DNA of 64,000 nucleotides from Chitinophaga sp. XS-30 (GCF_008086345.1 NZ_CP043006.1:1176032-1240031); one strand, 5' to 3'; counted from the stretch's first letter, positions 34,064 through 43,670 are shown. The notes: generated by a model from the letters alone, not told the origin. Translations and numbers: made by a program.

Positions 34064-35578
34064 ATGCAGAAGCAAATCAAATCCGCTTTGATCTCCGTTT
34101 TCTATAAGGATAATCTGGAGAATATCGTTAAAACATTGGGCCGGCAGGGCGTGACCATTTATTCCACCGGTGGTACGCAGAAATTCATTGAGGACCTTGG
34201 CGAAAAATGTGTGGCGGTTGAAGATCTGACTGCTTATCCGTCCATCCTGGGCGGCCGGGTAAAAACCCTCCATCCCAAAGTTTTCGGCGGCATCCTCGCC
34301 CGCCGGGAGAATCCCCAGGACCTGGAGCAGCTGAAACAATACGAGATACCGGAAATAGACCTCGTGATCGTGGACCTTTATCCTTTTGAAGAAACGGTAA
34401 AAAGCACCACGGAAGAACAGGCCATTATCGAGAAAATAGATATCGGCGGCGTTTCCCTGATCCGCGCAGCCGGCAAAAACTATAAAGATGTTGTGATCGT
34501 AGCGTCAAAGGACCAGTATGCTGCGCTTGAGCAGGTACTGACGGAAGGCAAAGGCGCTACCAGTCTTGAGCAACGCCGTCACTTTGCATCCAAAGCCTTT
34601 GAAGTATGCGCACACTATGATGTGGCGATCGCCGGATATTTCCTGAAGGACAAGGAAAAAGAGCATTTCCAGCTTTCCGCTCCGCAGGGCCAGGTGCTCC
34701 GTTATGGCGAGAACCCCCATCAGCAGGGCGTTTTCTATGGCAACCTGGATGAGATATTCGATAAGCTGCACGGCAAGGAACTGTCTTACAACAACCTGGT
34801 AGACGTAGATGCCGCCGTTCAGCTGATCGCAGAGTTCTCTGAAACAGCATTTGCGGTGATCAAGCACACCAATGTTTGCGGCATTGCCACCCGGCCCACA
34901 CTGGCTGCTGCCTGGGAAGCGGCGCTGGCGGGCGACAAGGAAAGCGCCTTCGGCGGTGTACTGGCCTGCAACAGGCCAGTGGACGCTGAAACCGCCAAAG
35001 CGATCAATGAGATATTTTTCGAGATACTGATAGCGCCCGCTTTTGAGCCGGCTGCATTGGAAGTGCTTCAGGCAAAGAAGAACCGCATCCTGCTGTTACA
35101 GAAACAACCCGTACAATCTCCGCAGATGTTCAAGAACGTGCTGAACGGAGTGCTTGTGCAGGATAATGATAAAGGCAGTTTCGATACCTGGAACGATACG
35201 GGCGCTCAACCGGCCACGGCAGCGCAGAAAGCAGATCTGGAATTTGCCAATATTGTTTGCAAGCACCTGAAATCCAATGCAATAGCCTTGGTGAAAGACC
35301 TGCAGCTGGTAGGCAAAGGCTGTGGACAAACCTCCCGCATCGATGCCCTGCGCCATGCCATTGAAAAGGCACGCCAGTTCAATTTCGGCCTGAATGGTGC
35401 GGTTATGGCCTCGGACGCATTCTTCCCGTTCGATGATTGCGTTCGCATCGCCCATGAAGCAGGCATAACAGCAGTGATCCAGCCGGGCGGCTCCATCCGT
35501 GACAACGATTCCATCAACTACTGCAAGGAGAACGGCATGGTAATGGTGATCACCGGCATGCGGCACTTCCGTCACTAG
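34064..35578 (+). CDS. purH: Bifunctional AICAR formyltransferase/IMP cyclohydrolase
   Basis: PurH performs the last two steps of IMP synthesis. The 504-aa protein has the N-terminal MGS-like cyclohydrolase domain (ALISVFYKDNLENIV, then YSTGGTQKFIEDLG; LGGRVKTLHPK near 63-73) and the C-terminal transformylase with the RYGENPHQQG motif near 211-220 and a typical VIQPGGSIRD segment near 473-482. All expected regions are present. It lies 13 bp behind comEC and is closed by a terminator. Confidence 0.97.
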   Translation: MQKQIKSALISVFYKDNLENIVKTLGRQGVTIYSTGGTQKFIEDLGEKCVAVEDLTAYPSILGGRVKTLHPKVFGGILARRENPQDLEQLKQYEIPEIDLVIVDLYPFEETVKSTTEEQAIIEKIDIGGVSLIRAAGKNYKDVVIVASKDQYAALEQVLTEGKGATSLEQRRHFASKAFEVCAHYDVAIAGYFLKDKEKEHFQLSAPQGQVLRYGENPHQQGVFYGNLDEIFDKLHGKELSYNNLVDVDAAVQLIAEFSETAFAVIKHTNVCGIATRPTLAAAWEAALAGDKESAFGGVLACNRPVDAETAKAINEIFFEILIAPAFEPAALEVLQAKKNRILLLQKQPVQSPQMFKNVLNGVLVQDNDKGSFDTWNDTGAQPATAAQKADLEFANIVCKHLKSNAIALVKDLQLVGKGCGQTSRIDALRHAIEKARQFNFGLNGAVMASDAFFPFDDCVRIAHEAGITAVIQPGGSIRDNDSINYCKENGMVMVITGMRHFRH

Positions 35579-35604
35579 CAAAAAAGGAACAATAACATAA
35601 AAGG

Positions 35605-35632
35605 AAAGGCTGTTGAAAGACAGTCTTTTTTT
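35605..35632 (+). terminator. Terminator of comEC-purH
   Basis: AAAGGCTGT (35605-35613) pairs with ACAGTCTTT (35620-35628), one G.T, followed by T-run. Confidence 0.8.
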
Positions 35633-35652
35633 ATGTAGTATTGCCAATACAG

Positions 35653-36216
35653 ATGCCGTTTTTGCAGCAACATATGATGAAAGATGCCGATGACGCCACG
35701 CTGATCCGGAACTACAAGGAGTCCGGCCGGCTGGAATATCTGGCGGCGTTGTACGAGCGGTATATGGACCTGGTTTATGGCGTATGCCTCAAGTACCTGG
35801 ACGATGAATCGGCGAAAGATGCCGTGATGCAGATATTTGAAGAGCTGATCGGAAAGGTAAAGCAGCATGAGATACAGCAGTTCCGCGGATGGCTGCATGT
35901 GCTGAGCCGGAACCACTGCCTGATGAAGATCCGGGCCACGAAGGGCAGAACAGTGTCCATTGATGAGCAGGTGTTTATGGAAACCGGGGAAAATAATCAT
36001 CCTGATAACGGATTCAGTCTGGAAAACAACCTCCAGGCGATGGAAAAGTGCCTGGATACCCTGCCCGAGGAGCAAAAACGCAGCGTAAACCTGTTTTACC
36101 TGCAGGAAAAAAGCTACCGCGAGGTAGCGGATATCACCGGCTACGAAATGAATAAAGTAAAGAGCTATATTCAGAATGGGAAGCGGAACCTGAAAATCTG
36201 CATGGAGAAGAACTGA
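35653..36216 (+). CDS. ECF RNA polymerase sigma factor
   Basis: The 187-aa protein has ECF region 2 (LYERYMDLVYGVCLKYLDDE..KDAVMQIFEEL) and region 4 (LPEEQKRSVNLFYLQEKSYR followed by EVADITGYEMNKVKSYIQNG). The ATG at 35653 is taken as start; an upstream TTG (35641) and a later ATG (35674, MMKDADD) are alternatives. Its TGA overlaps the ATG of the next gene by one base, so sigma factor and putative anti-sigma are translationally coupled. Confidence 0.92.
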   Translation: MPFLQQHMMKDADDATLIRNYKESGRLEYLAALYERYMDLVYGVCLKYLDDESAKDAVMQIFEELIGKVKQHEIQQFRGWLHVLSRNHCLMKIRATKGRTVSIDEQVFMETGENNHPDNGFSLENNLQAMEKCLDTLPEEQKRSVNLFYLQEKSYREVADITGYEMNKVKSYIQNGKRNLKICMEKN

Positions 36217-37616
36217 TGGCTGATCATAAATTACATATCACTGCTGAGCTTATCCGCCGGTACCTGGAAGGGAAACTGGACGACAAGACCATGCATGCCA
36301 TTGAAAAGCAGGCGCTGGACGATCCTTTCCTTGCTGAGGCGCTGGAAGGTTACGCGCGCCAGGCGGAAGACCGGCAACCTGTGCCGGCCGATCTCCGGAG
36401 CAGGCTGGAACAACGGGTATCGCCGCCGAAAGGGGGCCTTCTCCGTAAAATGGAATACCGCTGGCTGGCCGCCGCGTCCGTGTTGATCCTGCTTTGCATA
36501 ACAGCTGTGATGTTAATGAGACCGGCAGAGAAAGAGTTGGATATGGCACAGGTGAATCCGGTTAAAATAACGGATACCGTAGCACCGCAAAAGCAGCCCG
36601 CCGATACGGCCATTCCGCGGCCCATGCCCCCGGTCCCTGTGGAGGAACAAAAGGGCCCGGAGCAGGACTCGCCCGAAAAAAAGGCCGGTGAAGCCAAACA
36701 ACCATCTGAAGTAACGTTCCAGCCATCACCACCGCCTGCGCTTGCCGCAGCAAAGGCGAAAGCGGAAGCCGCCGATGCAGCAGTTGCGCGAACGGAAGCG
36801 ACGCAACACGCCGCGGCGAGGGAAAGGAACTTTAATGCCGTCACCGCACCGGTAAGGCAGGATTCCGGTCTTTTTGCCAAAGCTAAAGTGGACACGATCA
36901 GGATCCGCGGCATTGCCCGGAACGATAACCAGCCGCTATCCGCAAAGGCGGGGGAAAAAGTGGAAGGGCTCATTGCCGGTGAACCGGCCCCATACCCTGA
37001 TTTGCATGCGGATGCCAATGCCCGCCTCATCAGCGGTGTGGTGATCGATGAAAAGACCGGTTCCAGGCTGCCGGGAGTGCTGGTGTCCCTCGAAGGCTCC
37101 AACCGCGGTGTGGTCACAGATACCTCCGGCGGATTTGCTTTACAGGTGGATAAAAAAGACAAGATACAGCTGGGATTCTCCTCGATCGGATATGAAAGGA
37201 AAAGTGTTGCCGTAGCGCAAAATACCAGCCGGGTCAATGTAGCTTTGCCCTCCAATAACGAAAAGCTGGAGGAAGTGGTGGTGACCGGGTATGGCCGCAG
37301 CCGGAAAAAGGCGGTTATCTTGCCCTCGCCTTCCACAGGAGAGCCGGCTTACCGTGCTTATCTCGAATCAAGGAAAACGATTCAGCTAAAAGGCAACAAC
37401 ATCCAGCCCGATTCCGGAACCGTGTTGTTATCGTTTACGGTAATGCCTGACAGTACCCTCCGCGATTTCAAAGTGCTGCAAACGATGGGCAGCGTAGCCG
37501 ATGAGGCCGCCATCAGGATCGTAGCAGAAGGGCCGCGATGGCATCCCGTTCCCGGTAGGAAACGCGGAGCAACAGCAACGTTAGAGGTCCCTATTATTAT
37601 AAAGAAAGAAGAGTAA
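36216..37616 (+). CDS. Anti-sigma-like / carboxypeptidase-regulatory / TonB C-terminal chimera
   Basis: The 466-aa protein combines modules rarely seen together. Residues 1-80 form a cytoplasmic anti-sigma-like helical domain (ITAELIRRYLEGKLDD) without zinc cysteines; 82-101 is a membrane helix; about 105-265 is a Pro/Ala/Lys-rich linker; 270-345 is a carboxypeptidase-D regulatory-like beta sandwich (SGVVIDEKTGSRLPGVLVSL); 352-360 reads EEVVVTGYG, the signature seen in SusC/RagA receptors; and 380-466 is a TonB-like C-terminal domain. It could sense or energise an outer-membrane receptor and pass the signal to the ECF factor. Coupled to the sigma gene by a one-base overlap. Confidence 0.8.
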   Translation: MADHKLHITAELIRRYLEGKLDDKTMHAIEKQALDDPFLAEALEGYARQAEDRQPVPADLRSRLEQRVSPPKGGLLRKMEYRWLAAASVLILLCITAVMLMRPAEKELDMAQVNPVKITDTVAPQKQPADTAIPRPMPPVPVEEQKGPEQDSPEKKAGEAKQPSEVTFQPSPPPALAAAKAKAEAADAAVARTEATQHAAARERNFNAVTAPVRQDSGLFAKAKVDTIRIRGIARNDNQPLSAKAGEKVEGLIAGEPAPYPDLHADANARLISGVVIDEKTGSRLPGVLVSLEGSNRGVVTDTSGGFALQVDKKDKIQLGFSSIGYERKSVAVAQNTSRVNVALPSNNEKLEEVVVTGYGRSRKKAVILPSPSTGEPAYRAYLESRKTIQLKGNNIQPDSGTVLLSFTVMPDSTLRDFKVLQTMGSVADEAAIRIVAEGPRWHPVPGRKRGATATLEVPIIIKKEE

Positions 37617-37624
37617 AGGTGAAG

Positions 37625-39001
37625 TTATTTCTTCCGTTCTTTCCACATCTGGTTAAAAGACTTGGGCGCAAAGACCGGCAGCGCACGATCATCTCCCCAG
37701 GCTTTTCCAAACAGTCTCCCGATAACGAAATTTTTTGTTTTGCCTCCTACCAGGTTCATCATCCTGCGGCTGAGGCAGGCTTGTTTCCAGCCGTACCAGC
37801 CTATCTTTTCCCCGCCGGAAGTATGATGCTCCTCCACCGCTTTGTGGCGGTTGTGCAGCAGCAGTTCATGCAGGTTGATGCGAACCGGGCAAACCTCCGT
37901 GCAGTTGCCGCACAGGGATGAGGCAAAGCTCAGGTGCATATATTTTTCAATGCCCTGCAGATGAGGGGTAATTACCGCGCCAATGGGGCCGCTGTAAGTC
38001 GTTTTATAAGTGTGGCCGCCGATATTCTTGTAAACGGGACAGGCGTTCAGGCAGGAGCCGCAGCGTATGCAGTACAGGCTTTCACGGGCCACCTCATCCT
38101 TGAGGATGTTCGTGCGGCCGTTGTCCAGGAAGATCACATACATTTCTTCCGGTCCGTCTATTTCCCCTTCCTGTCTTGGACCGGAAAGGATGGTATTGTA
38201 GGAAGTGATCTGCTGCCCGGTACCATAGGTGGCCAGCAGGGGCCAGAACAATGCCAGGTCGTTGATCGAAGGCAGTACTTTTTCAATGCCTACCAAAGCG
38301 ATGTGCGTTTTGGGAAAGGATGTGCTGAGCCGTGCGTTTCCTTCGTTCTCGGTAACGGCAATGCCGCCGATGTCCGCAATGATGAAATTGGCGCCGGTGA
38401 TGCCCACTTCTGCGTCCAGGTATTTCTGGCGGAGCTTGTCACGCGCCACCAGGGTCAGTTGTTCAGGGGAAAGCGCAGGGTCGGAGCCAAGTTTCTCATG
38501 GAAAAGCTGTGCTACCTGTTCCTTGCTTTTATGCATGGCCGGCGTTACGATGTGGTACGGCGGCTCATCGTCCAGCTGCTGGATGTATTCGCCCAGGTCC
38601 GTTTCCACGCTCTCGATATTGTTTTGCTGCAGGAAGTCATTAAGATGGATCTCTTCAGTGGCCATCGATTTGCTCTTCACGACCGTTTTGCAGTTTTTCG
38701 CCCGGCAGATGGCCAGTATCTCTTCCCGCGCCTGTTCCGCATTTTCTGCCCAGATCACCTTGCCCCCGCGTTTCATGAAGTTCATCTCGAAATCCTCCAG
38801 ATGTTTGTCCAGGTTCTCGATCGCCTTCCACTTCACATTCTTCGCGCGTTCCCTGGCGGTAGGCAGGTCTGCAAATTGCAGCTTGCCGTTCTTCACAGCA
38901 GCATTATACTTGCTTATATTGAAATTGATCGTATTGCGGTGACCCAGATCAGCCGCTTTTATTTCACTCTCGGAAAGAAAGGTGCTTGCCGTCTTATTCA
39001 T
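37625..39001 (-). CDS. lutB: LutB-like LUD/iron-sulfur protein
   Basis: The 458-aa protein has an N-terminal LUD domain (about 60-300) and a C-terminal ferredoxin-like region with two [4Fe-4S] cysteine sets: CIRCGSCLNACPVY near 308-321 and CGNCTEVCPVRINLHE near 358-373. This is the layout of LutB, part of the LutABC L-lactate oxidation complex. lutA and lutC are not next to it. An upstream extension to 39184 would add 61 residues that read as out-of-frame overlap with the next gene; the ATG at 39001 is the natural start. It converges with the TonB chimera gene, 8 bp apart, with no clear terminator between. Confidence 0.9.
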   Translation of the reverse strand: MNKTASTFLSESEIKAADLGHRNTINFNISKYNAAVKNGKLQFADLPTARERAKNVKWKAIENLDKHLEDFEMNFMKRGGKVIWAENAEQAREEILAICRAKNCKTVVKSKSMATEEIHLNDFLQQNNIESVETDLGEYIQQLDDEPPYHIVTPAMHKSKEQVAQLFHEKLGSDPALSPEQLTLVARDKLRQKYLDAEVGITGANFIIADIGGIAVTENEGNARLSTSFPKTHIALVGIEKVLPSINDLALFWPLLATYGTGQQITSYNTILSGPRQEGEIDGPEEMYVIFLDNGRTNILKDEVARESLYCIRCGSCLNACPVYKNIGGHTYKTTYSGPIGAVITPHLQGIEKYMHLSFASSLCGNCTEVCPVRINLHELLLHNRHKAVEEHHTSGGEKIGWYGWKQACLSRRMMNLVGGKTKNFVIGRLFGKAWGDDRALPVFAPKSFNQMWKERKK

Positions 39002-39033
39002 GTCTGTAAAGATAGTCAAAAAGTGATCTGCTG

Positions 39034-39609
39034 TTATCCTGCCCTGTACTGCTTTTGCGCGATCTTGTCCAGCACGTCGTAGAATTCCGTGCCGTATTTG
39101 CGGGTGATCGCTTCCCGGAGGAACTTGTACACCGGCACCTGTAGCTGATTTCCCAGCTTGCAGGCGGGTTTGCAGATGCTCCATTTATCGTAGTTCACGG
39201 CTTCGAAGGATTCGTATTTAGTGATGCGGATGGGGTAGAGGTGGCAGGAAATGGGCTTTTTGAAATCCACCACCCCGTCCTTATACGCTTTCTCGATACC
39301 GCAACCCACATGCCCCGCTTCGTCTATCGTGGCATAAGCGCAGATGGCGCCGTTCACGATGGGGGTAACGTGACCGTGCTCGTCGTCCCAGGTATGCAGG
39401 CCTGTTTGCGTTATTTCCCGGATGCCCTCCTCCCGCAGGTAAGGCTTGATCTTCGGGTAGATCTTTTTCAGCACAGACAGCTCCGCCTCTTCCAGCGGGG
39501 CGCCACAGTCGCCCGCAACGCAGCAGGCGCCTTTGCAGGCAGACAGGTTGCAGACGAAATTTTTCTCGACGACATCGTCACTTATGTATTTGTCATCTAT
39601 CACTATCAT
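39034..39609 (-). CDS. DUF3109 family cysteine-rich protein
   Basis: The 191-aa protein has a cysteine cluster near the N-terminus (CNLSACKGACCVAGDCG, residues 19-35) and further cysteines at CGIEKAY, CHLYPIR and CKPACKLG. This pattern fits DUF3109, related to the YkgJ-type zinc/iron-chelating proteins. Function is unknown; a metal or Fe-S site is likely. It lies 7 bp after gldD and 32 bp before lutB on the same strand, inside the conserved mutY-ssb-gldE-gldD block. Confidence 0.85.
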   Translation of the reverse strand: MIVIDDKYISDDVVEKNFVCNLSACKGACCVAGDCGAPLEEAELSVLKKIYPKIKPYLREEGIREITQTGLHTWDDEHGHVTPIVNGAICAYATIDEAGHVGCGIEKAYKDGVVDFKKPISCHLYPIRITKYESFEAVNYDKWSICKPACKLGNQLQVPVYKFLREAITRKYGTEFYDVLDKIAQKQYRAG

Positions 39610-39616
39610 CGTTCTC

Positions 39617-40216
39617 TCAGTTAGCTTTCCATTTCAGCGTTTCCACCATATGCCACATATCCTCTTCCAGGAATTTGTGCATCGGCGCCAATGAATCCGC
39701 ATTGGGCGGCGCATAAAAATACAATGCTCCGCGCAAAAAATGGCGGGCGGAATCGGTCACAAAGAACTGTTTGGCAGAGGCTGCATTGCCGCCAATCTCG
39801 TAAAACAGTCCGTGGGCGTGGTTTGTGGTATTGATGCTGCTTTCCTCGATGGATTCAGCTTTGGCGGTGTGTTTATAAGTGAGTTTGAAGGCGTCGCCGA
39901 TCAGCTTGTCCAGCGAGTTATTTGCGCCAACGGCCTTATAGCTCATGTAGATCTTTCCGTTCATTTCCGGGAAATCAACATTGATCCACCAGGGATTTTC
40001 GGCTTTCTCGTCGAAGAACAGCGTATCCTTCACGATATTGGCATATACCGGGTATTCAAAGGAATAAGGGTAACCCGGCTCATCGAAAAGGCGGTATTGC
40101 TTTTCGGGCAGGTCTATCCTGAAATATCCCCTCGGCTTGGGTGTGAAGGTCTGTTGCTGGCAGGCGGCAAATACGGGCAGCAGCGCTATAATGACGATAT
40201 AAAAGGCTTTATTCAC
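39617..40216 (-). CDS. gldD: Gliding motility lipoprotein GldD
   Basis: GldD is a lipoprotein needed for Bacteroidota gliding and type IX secretion. The 199-aa protein has a lipobox ending FAAC (C19) and the characteristic PKPRGYFRIDLPEKQY segment (about 27-42). Start is a GTG at 40216, 8 bp after the gldE stop; no ATG fits the signal peptide. Gene order ssb-gldE-gldD is conserved in this phylum and supports the call. Whether the organism glides cannot be told from this gene alone. Confidence 0.92.
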   Translation of the reverse strand: MNKAFYIVIIALLPVFAACQQQTFTPKPRGYFRIDLPEKQYRLFDEPGYPYSFEYPVYANIVKDTLFFDEKAENPWWINVDFPEMNGKIYMSYKAVGANNSLDKLIGDAFKLTYKHTAKAESIEESSINTTNHAHGLFYEIGGNAASAKQFFVTDSARHFLRGALYFYAPPNADSLAPMHKFLEEDMWHMVETLKWKAN

Positions 40217-40224
40217 AACTCGCT

Positions 40225-41643
40225 TTATTCAGTTTCCGTTCCGGGTTTGAAGCTGACCTGTATTTTCTGGATGCGCATTTTGGTCACTTCAAGGATGGTG
40301 AAGTCGAAATGCGCATAGCTGATCACGCTGTTCTCTTCCGGGAATTTTCCGGAAAGCTCAAGGATCAGGCCGCCGAGGGAATCGCTTTCGCCCTTGACGG
40401 TCTCAAAGGTATCCGGCGCAATGTTCATGATGCGGCAAACATCGTTCAGCATGGTTTTGCCTTCAAATACGTAAGTATGGTCATTGACCTTGGAAAAGTT
40501 GAATTCTTCCTCATCAAATTCATCCTTGATATCTCCGATCACTTCTTCCATGATGTCTTCCAGGGTCACGATGCCGGAGGTGCCGCCAAACTCGTCCACT
40601 ACCACGGCAAAGTGCATATGCCGGGTCTGGAATTCATTCAGCAGGTCTTCAATGAGCTTGTGCTCATGTACAAAGAAAGGCTGGCGCAGGACCTCGTGCC
40701 AGTCGAAATCATTTTTTTTATCCAGATGCTGCAGCAGGTCCTTTGTATGTACAACGCCCACGATCGTATCCAGATTGTCCCGGTACACCGGCAGGCGGGA
40801 GTAATGAAGGTCTGCCACGGTTTTCACGACCTCACCGAAAGGCATGTCGTATTCCAGTCCGTTCACATCCAGGCGGGTGCGCATGATCTGTTTTACGGCG
40901 ATATTCCCGAATTTAAGGATGCCCCTGACGATATTCTTTTCTTCCTGTGATGCACCCGGTTCCACACTCATTTCTATCACTTCGTCGATCTCGTGGTAAT
41001 TGATCGGGCGTGTGCTGCGGTGGAACAGGCGGGCCTCTATGCCTTCGCTCATGCTGACGAAGAAATTGCTGACCGGCTCCAGCGTGGCGTGAATGAGATG
41101 CACGAACCAGGCGAAGTAGGTGGCAAAGCGCATATTGTTCTGCGTTGCCCATACCCGTGGCAATATTTGCCCGAAGAACAGCAGTACGACGGTGATGATG
41201 GCAATGCGGACGATAAAGGACAGAAATTCCAGGTCCCGCAAGGTTTCTACCTGGGCAATGAGATAGTTGGTAATGAAGATGAATGCGATATTGAAAAGGA
41301 TGTTGGCGATCTGAAGGGATGCCAGCAGGGATTTCGGCTTTTCCAGCAAGCGGGTGATCATTCTGCCGGCATTGCTCTGCCGGGTCTTTAAAACGTTAAG
41401 GTCCTTATAGTTGAGGGAGAAAAAGGCCACTTCGGCCCCGGACACGATAAAATTGAGCAGTAATAATGTAAAAATGACCAGCAAAAACACGATCACATTT
41501 GGTGCAGGTGCCGCCAGCTCTTGTAACAAAACACTCCTGATGGGTAAAATGCTAGCCGATAGGTAAGCCAAGATATTTAAGCTTTGGTCAAAAATAATGG
41601 GAAAGTAATTCAGGTCTTGAGTGATGAATCGCTTTCCCCGCAT
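40225..41643 (-). CDS. gldE: Gliding motility-associated protein GldE (CNNM/CBS family)
   Basis: The 472-aa protein has a DUF21/CNNM membrane domain with about four helices (about 45-215), two CBS domains (about 240-360, for example VVHTKDLLQHLDKKN and FGGTSGIVTLEDIMEEVIGD) and a C-terminal CorC/HlyC domain (about 385-465). This is the HlyC/CorC transporter-associated layout, and its position next to gldD marks it as GldE. Its role may be ion transport or support of GldD. A gap of 58 bp separates it from ssb. Confidence 0.9.
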   Translation of the reverse strand: MRGKRFITQDLNYFPIIFDQSLNILAYLSASILPIRSVLLQELAAPAPNVIVFLLVIFTLLLLNFIVSGAEVAFFSLNYKDLNVLKTRQSNAGRMITRLLEKPKSLLASLQIANILFNIAFIFITNYLIAQVETLRDLEFLSFIVRIAIITVVLLFFGQILPRVWATQNNMRFATYFAWFVHLIHATLEPVSNFFVSMSEGIEARLFHRSTRPINYHEIDEVIEMSVEPGASQEEKNIVRGILKFGNIAVKQIMRTRLDVNGLEYDMPFGEVVKTVADLHYSRLPVYRDNLDTIVGVVHTKDLLQHLDKKNDFDWHEVLRQPFFVHEHKLIEDLLNEFQTRHMHFAVVVDEFGGTSGIVTLEDIMEEVIGDIKDEFDEEEFNFSKVNDHTYVFEGKTMLNDVCRIMNIAPDTFETVKGESDSLGGLILELSGKFPEENSVISYAHFDFTILEVTKMRIQKIQVSFKPGTETE

Positions 41644-41701
41644 GCAAATATAAAGAATGTACCGTTACGGGAGATAGTATATAAAAACTTAATTTGACGG
41701 G

Positions 41702-42160
41702 TCAGAAGGGCAGATCATCCGCCGGCTCGCTCATGGGCGGCACTTCCATACCGGTGTACCCTTCACCGTGGGAGCCGCTGCTCTGGCCGGAGTGATGATG
41801 TGTGGAGTGGTCGCCGTTGTTGACATCCATTCGTTTGTCGAGCATAACGAGGTTATCGCCTACTACTTCGGTAGCGAATTTCTTGTTGCCTTCCTTGTCT
41901 TCCCAGCTGCGGGTACGGAGGCGCCCTTCAATATAAACGAGGCTTCCTTTGTGCAGGTATTTTTGAGCAAGTTCGGCCAATCCTCTCCACAAAACTACGG
42001 TATGCCACTCTGTTTGGGAGATCAGTTTGCCGGCGCGGTCTTTAAATGTTTCTGTTGTAGCCAGGGAGAATTTGGCCACGGCTATATTACCTTCCAGGAA
42101 TTGAACATCGGGGTCTCTGCCAAGATTGCCAATCAGGATTACTTTATTAACACCTCTCAT
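41702..42160 (-). CDS. ssb: Single-stranded DNA-binding protein
   Basis: The 152-aa protein has an N-terminal OB fold (VNKVILIGNLGRDPDV, then TEWHTVVLWRGLAE) and a disordered His/Ser/Gly-rich linker ending in the acidic tip DDLPF, which recruits partner proteins. Order and size match the replication SSB of Bacteroidota. It lies between mutY and gldE, a conserved neighbourhood. Confidence 0.96.
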   Translation of the reverse strand: MRGVNKVILIGNLGRDPDVQFLEGNIAVAKFSLATTETFKDRAGKLISQTEWHTVVLWRGLAELAQKYLHKGSLVYIEGRLRTRSWEDKEGNKKFATEVVGDNLVMLDKRMDVNNGDHSTHHHSGQSSGSHGEGYTGMEVPPMSEPADDLPF

Positions 42161-42419
42161 AATTGTAGGTTTTAATCTGTCCTATTAATAGATTCTTCTC
42201 ACGGTCAACCTTTCTAAAGTTAGTGTTTTTTTCAAATCAACGGATAGAATTTTTGACCTGTTGTTTTACTGCTAATGCGTTGCCAATGTGATATTTAAGC
42301 AATATTGCCAAAAGCATGCCCGTTTATAGACAGGGGACAGGAAAATAGATCCGTTGAATGGATGGTTGACGGCTTTGCGGTGCCGTTGGGCCTTCCGGGG
42401 GCACCGGGCGGTATTATGT

Positions 42420-43478
42420 TCATCGTTGCAGAAAGTCTACAATGATCTTTGGGAATGCGTACTGCCCCAGATCAGCGGGGGCCACGGGCAGGAAGCCCTC
42501 CGGTGCCGGGAAGGCCCTGGTTACGGAAAGCCTGATAAAGCGGGCATGGATGGTTTGATGGGTGAGTTGCTGCTTTATTGTTGCGGAGGAATGTACGACC
42601 TTGTAAGGGTGCTTTCCCAGGATGCGCCGGAAAGCCGGGCTTTGCAGCAGTTCAGCATCTGTTGCCGGCGCCGGTGTTTCGAGCAGCACAAATTCATGAA
42701 GGTTCTGCCAGATATCCTTTTCCCGGCGTTTGCGGATATATATCCTGCCTTGTTGTTCCAGCAGCAGGTAATGGAAGTATCTTTTTTTGATAACGAGCTT
42801 TTTGGATTTTACCGGCACCAGGTCCGTCAGTCCTTTATTATAAGCCTCACACCGCGTTGAAAGGGGGCAGGTGGTGCAAAGCGGCTGCCGGGGTTTGCAG
42901 ACAACAGCACCAAAATCCATGATAGCCTGGTTGTAGACGGCTGACTGATCTTTGGCAAGCACCTCCCCGGCAAGCTGCGTGAACAGCTTTTTGCCCGCTG
43001 TGGAATCCGTAGGGGTGTCTATTCCGAAGAAGCGCGCCAGCACCCGGTAAACATTCCCGTCCAGTACGGCGAAGGGCAGATCGAAAGCAAAGGAGGCAAT
43101 GGCGGCAGCAGTATAGGCGCCTATGCCTTTCAGTGAACTGATGCCTTCATAGGTGGATGGGAATACGCCATTGAACCTGCCGGCGATCTCCCGGGCGGCG
43201 GCCAGCATGTTCTTGCAGCGGGCGTAGTAGCCCAGGCCCTGCCAGAGGCGGAACACTTCCTCCTCGGGAGCGGCGGCCAGCAGGTGTACAACCGGGTATT
43301 TTTCGATAAAGCGTTCATAGTAAGGCCAGCCCTGTTCCACCCGGGTTTGCTGGAGGATGATCTCGGATAACCAGATTTTATAGGGGTTTTTTTCGCCTTT
43401 CCAGGGCATGCTGCGGCCGTTGTGGAGGCGGTTCCAGGTAAGGAGACAGTCCGTAAAAAATCTCTTTGTGTCGGTCAT
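42420..43478 (-). CDS. mutY: A/G-specific adenine glycosylase MutY
   Basis: MutY removes adenine paired with 8-oxoguanine. The 352-aa protein has the helix-hairpin-helix and catalytic segment (LKGIGAYTAAAIASFAFD, then FAVLDGNV with the catalytic Asp near 138), the [4Fe-4S] cysteines C-x6-C-x2-C-x5-C (CKPRQPLCTTCPLSTRC, near 196-212) and a C-terminal NUDIX-like lesion-recognition domain (about 235-350). The catalytic Glu is expected in EIILQQTRVEQ (residues 39-49). It starts 225 bp from HU on the other strand. The 259 bp down to ssb hold no gene. Confidence 0.95.
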   Translation of the reverse strand: MTDTKRFFTDCLLTWNRLHNGRSMPWKGEKNPYKIWLSEIILQQTRVEQGWPYYERFIEKYPVVHLLAAAPEEEVFRLWQGLGYYARCKNMLAAAREIAGRFNGVFPSTYEGISSLKGIGAYTAAAIASFAFDLPFAVLDGNVYRVLARFFGIDTPTDSTAGKKLFTQLAGEVLAKDQSAVYNQAIMDFGAVVCKPRQPLCTTCPLSTRCEAYNKGLTDLVPVKSKKLVIKKRYFHYLLLEQQGRIYIRKRREKDIWQNLHEFVLLETPAPATDAELLQSPAFRRILGKHPYKVVHSSATIKQQLTHQTIHARFIRLSVTRAFPAPEGFLPVAPADLGQYAFPKIIVDFLQR

Positions 43479-43670
43479 TTGCCCAAAATAATTTATATAT
43501 GTCGCTATTTTTTTATATATTCGTGTTCCCGGAGTCTCCGTTATTGCTGGATTATAGCGTTTTAGGGCTGCTGCGGGAGCACAAATAAACGTATTTTTAA
43601 TGGCCGCTATCTATAATAAAAAAAGATAAATTTTATTTGCTTGAATATTCAGCAATTAAATTTTTTTTAA

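Noticed and set aside
39002-39184. N-terminal extension of lutB to 39184
   Set aside because: It overlaps the DUF3109 gene in another frame and has no LUD-like sequence; ATG 39001 starts the conserved part.
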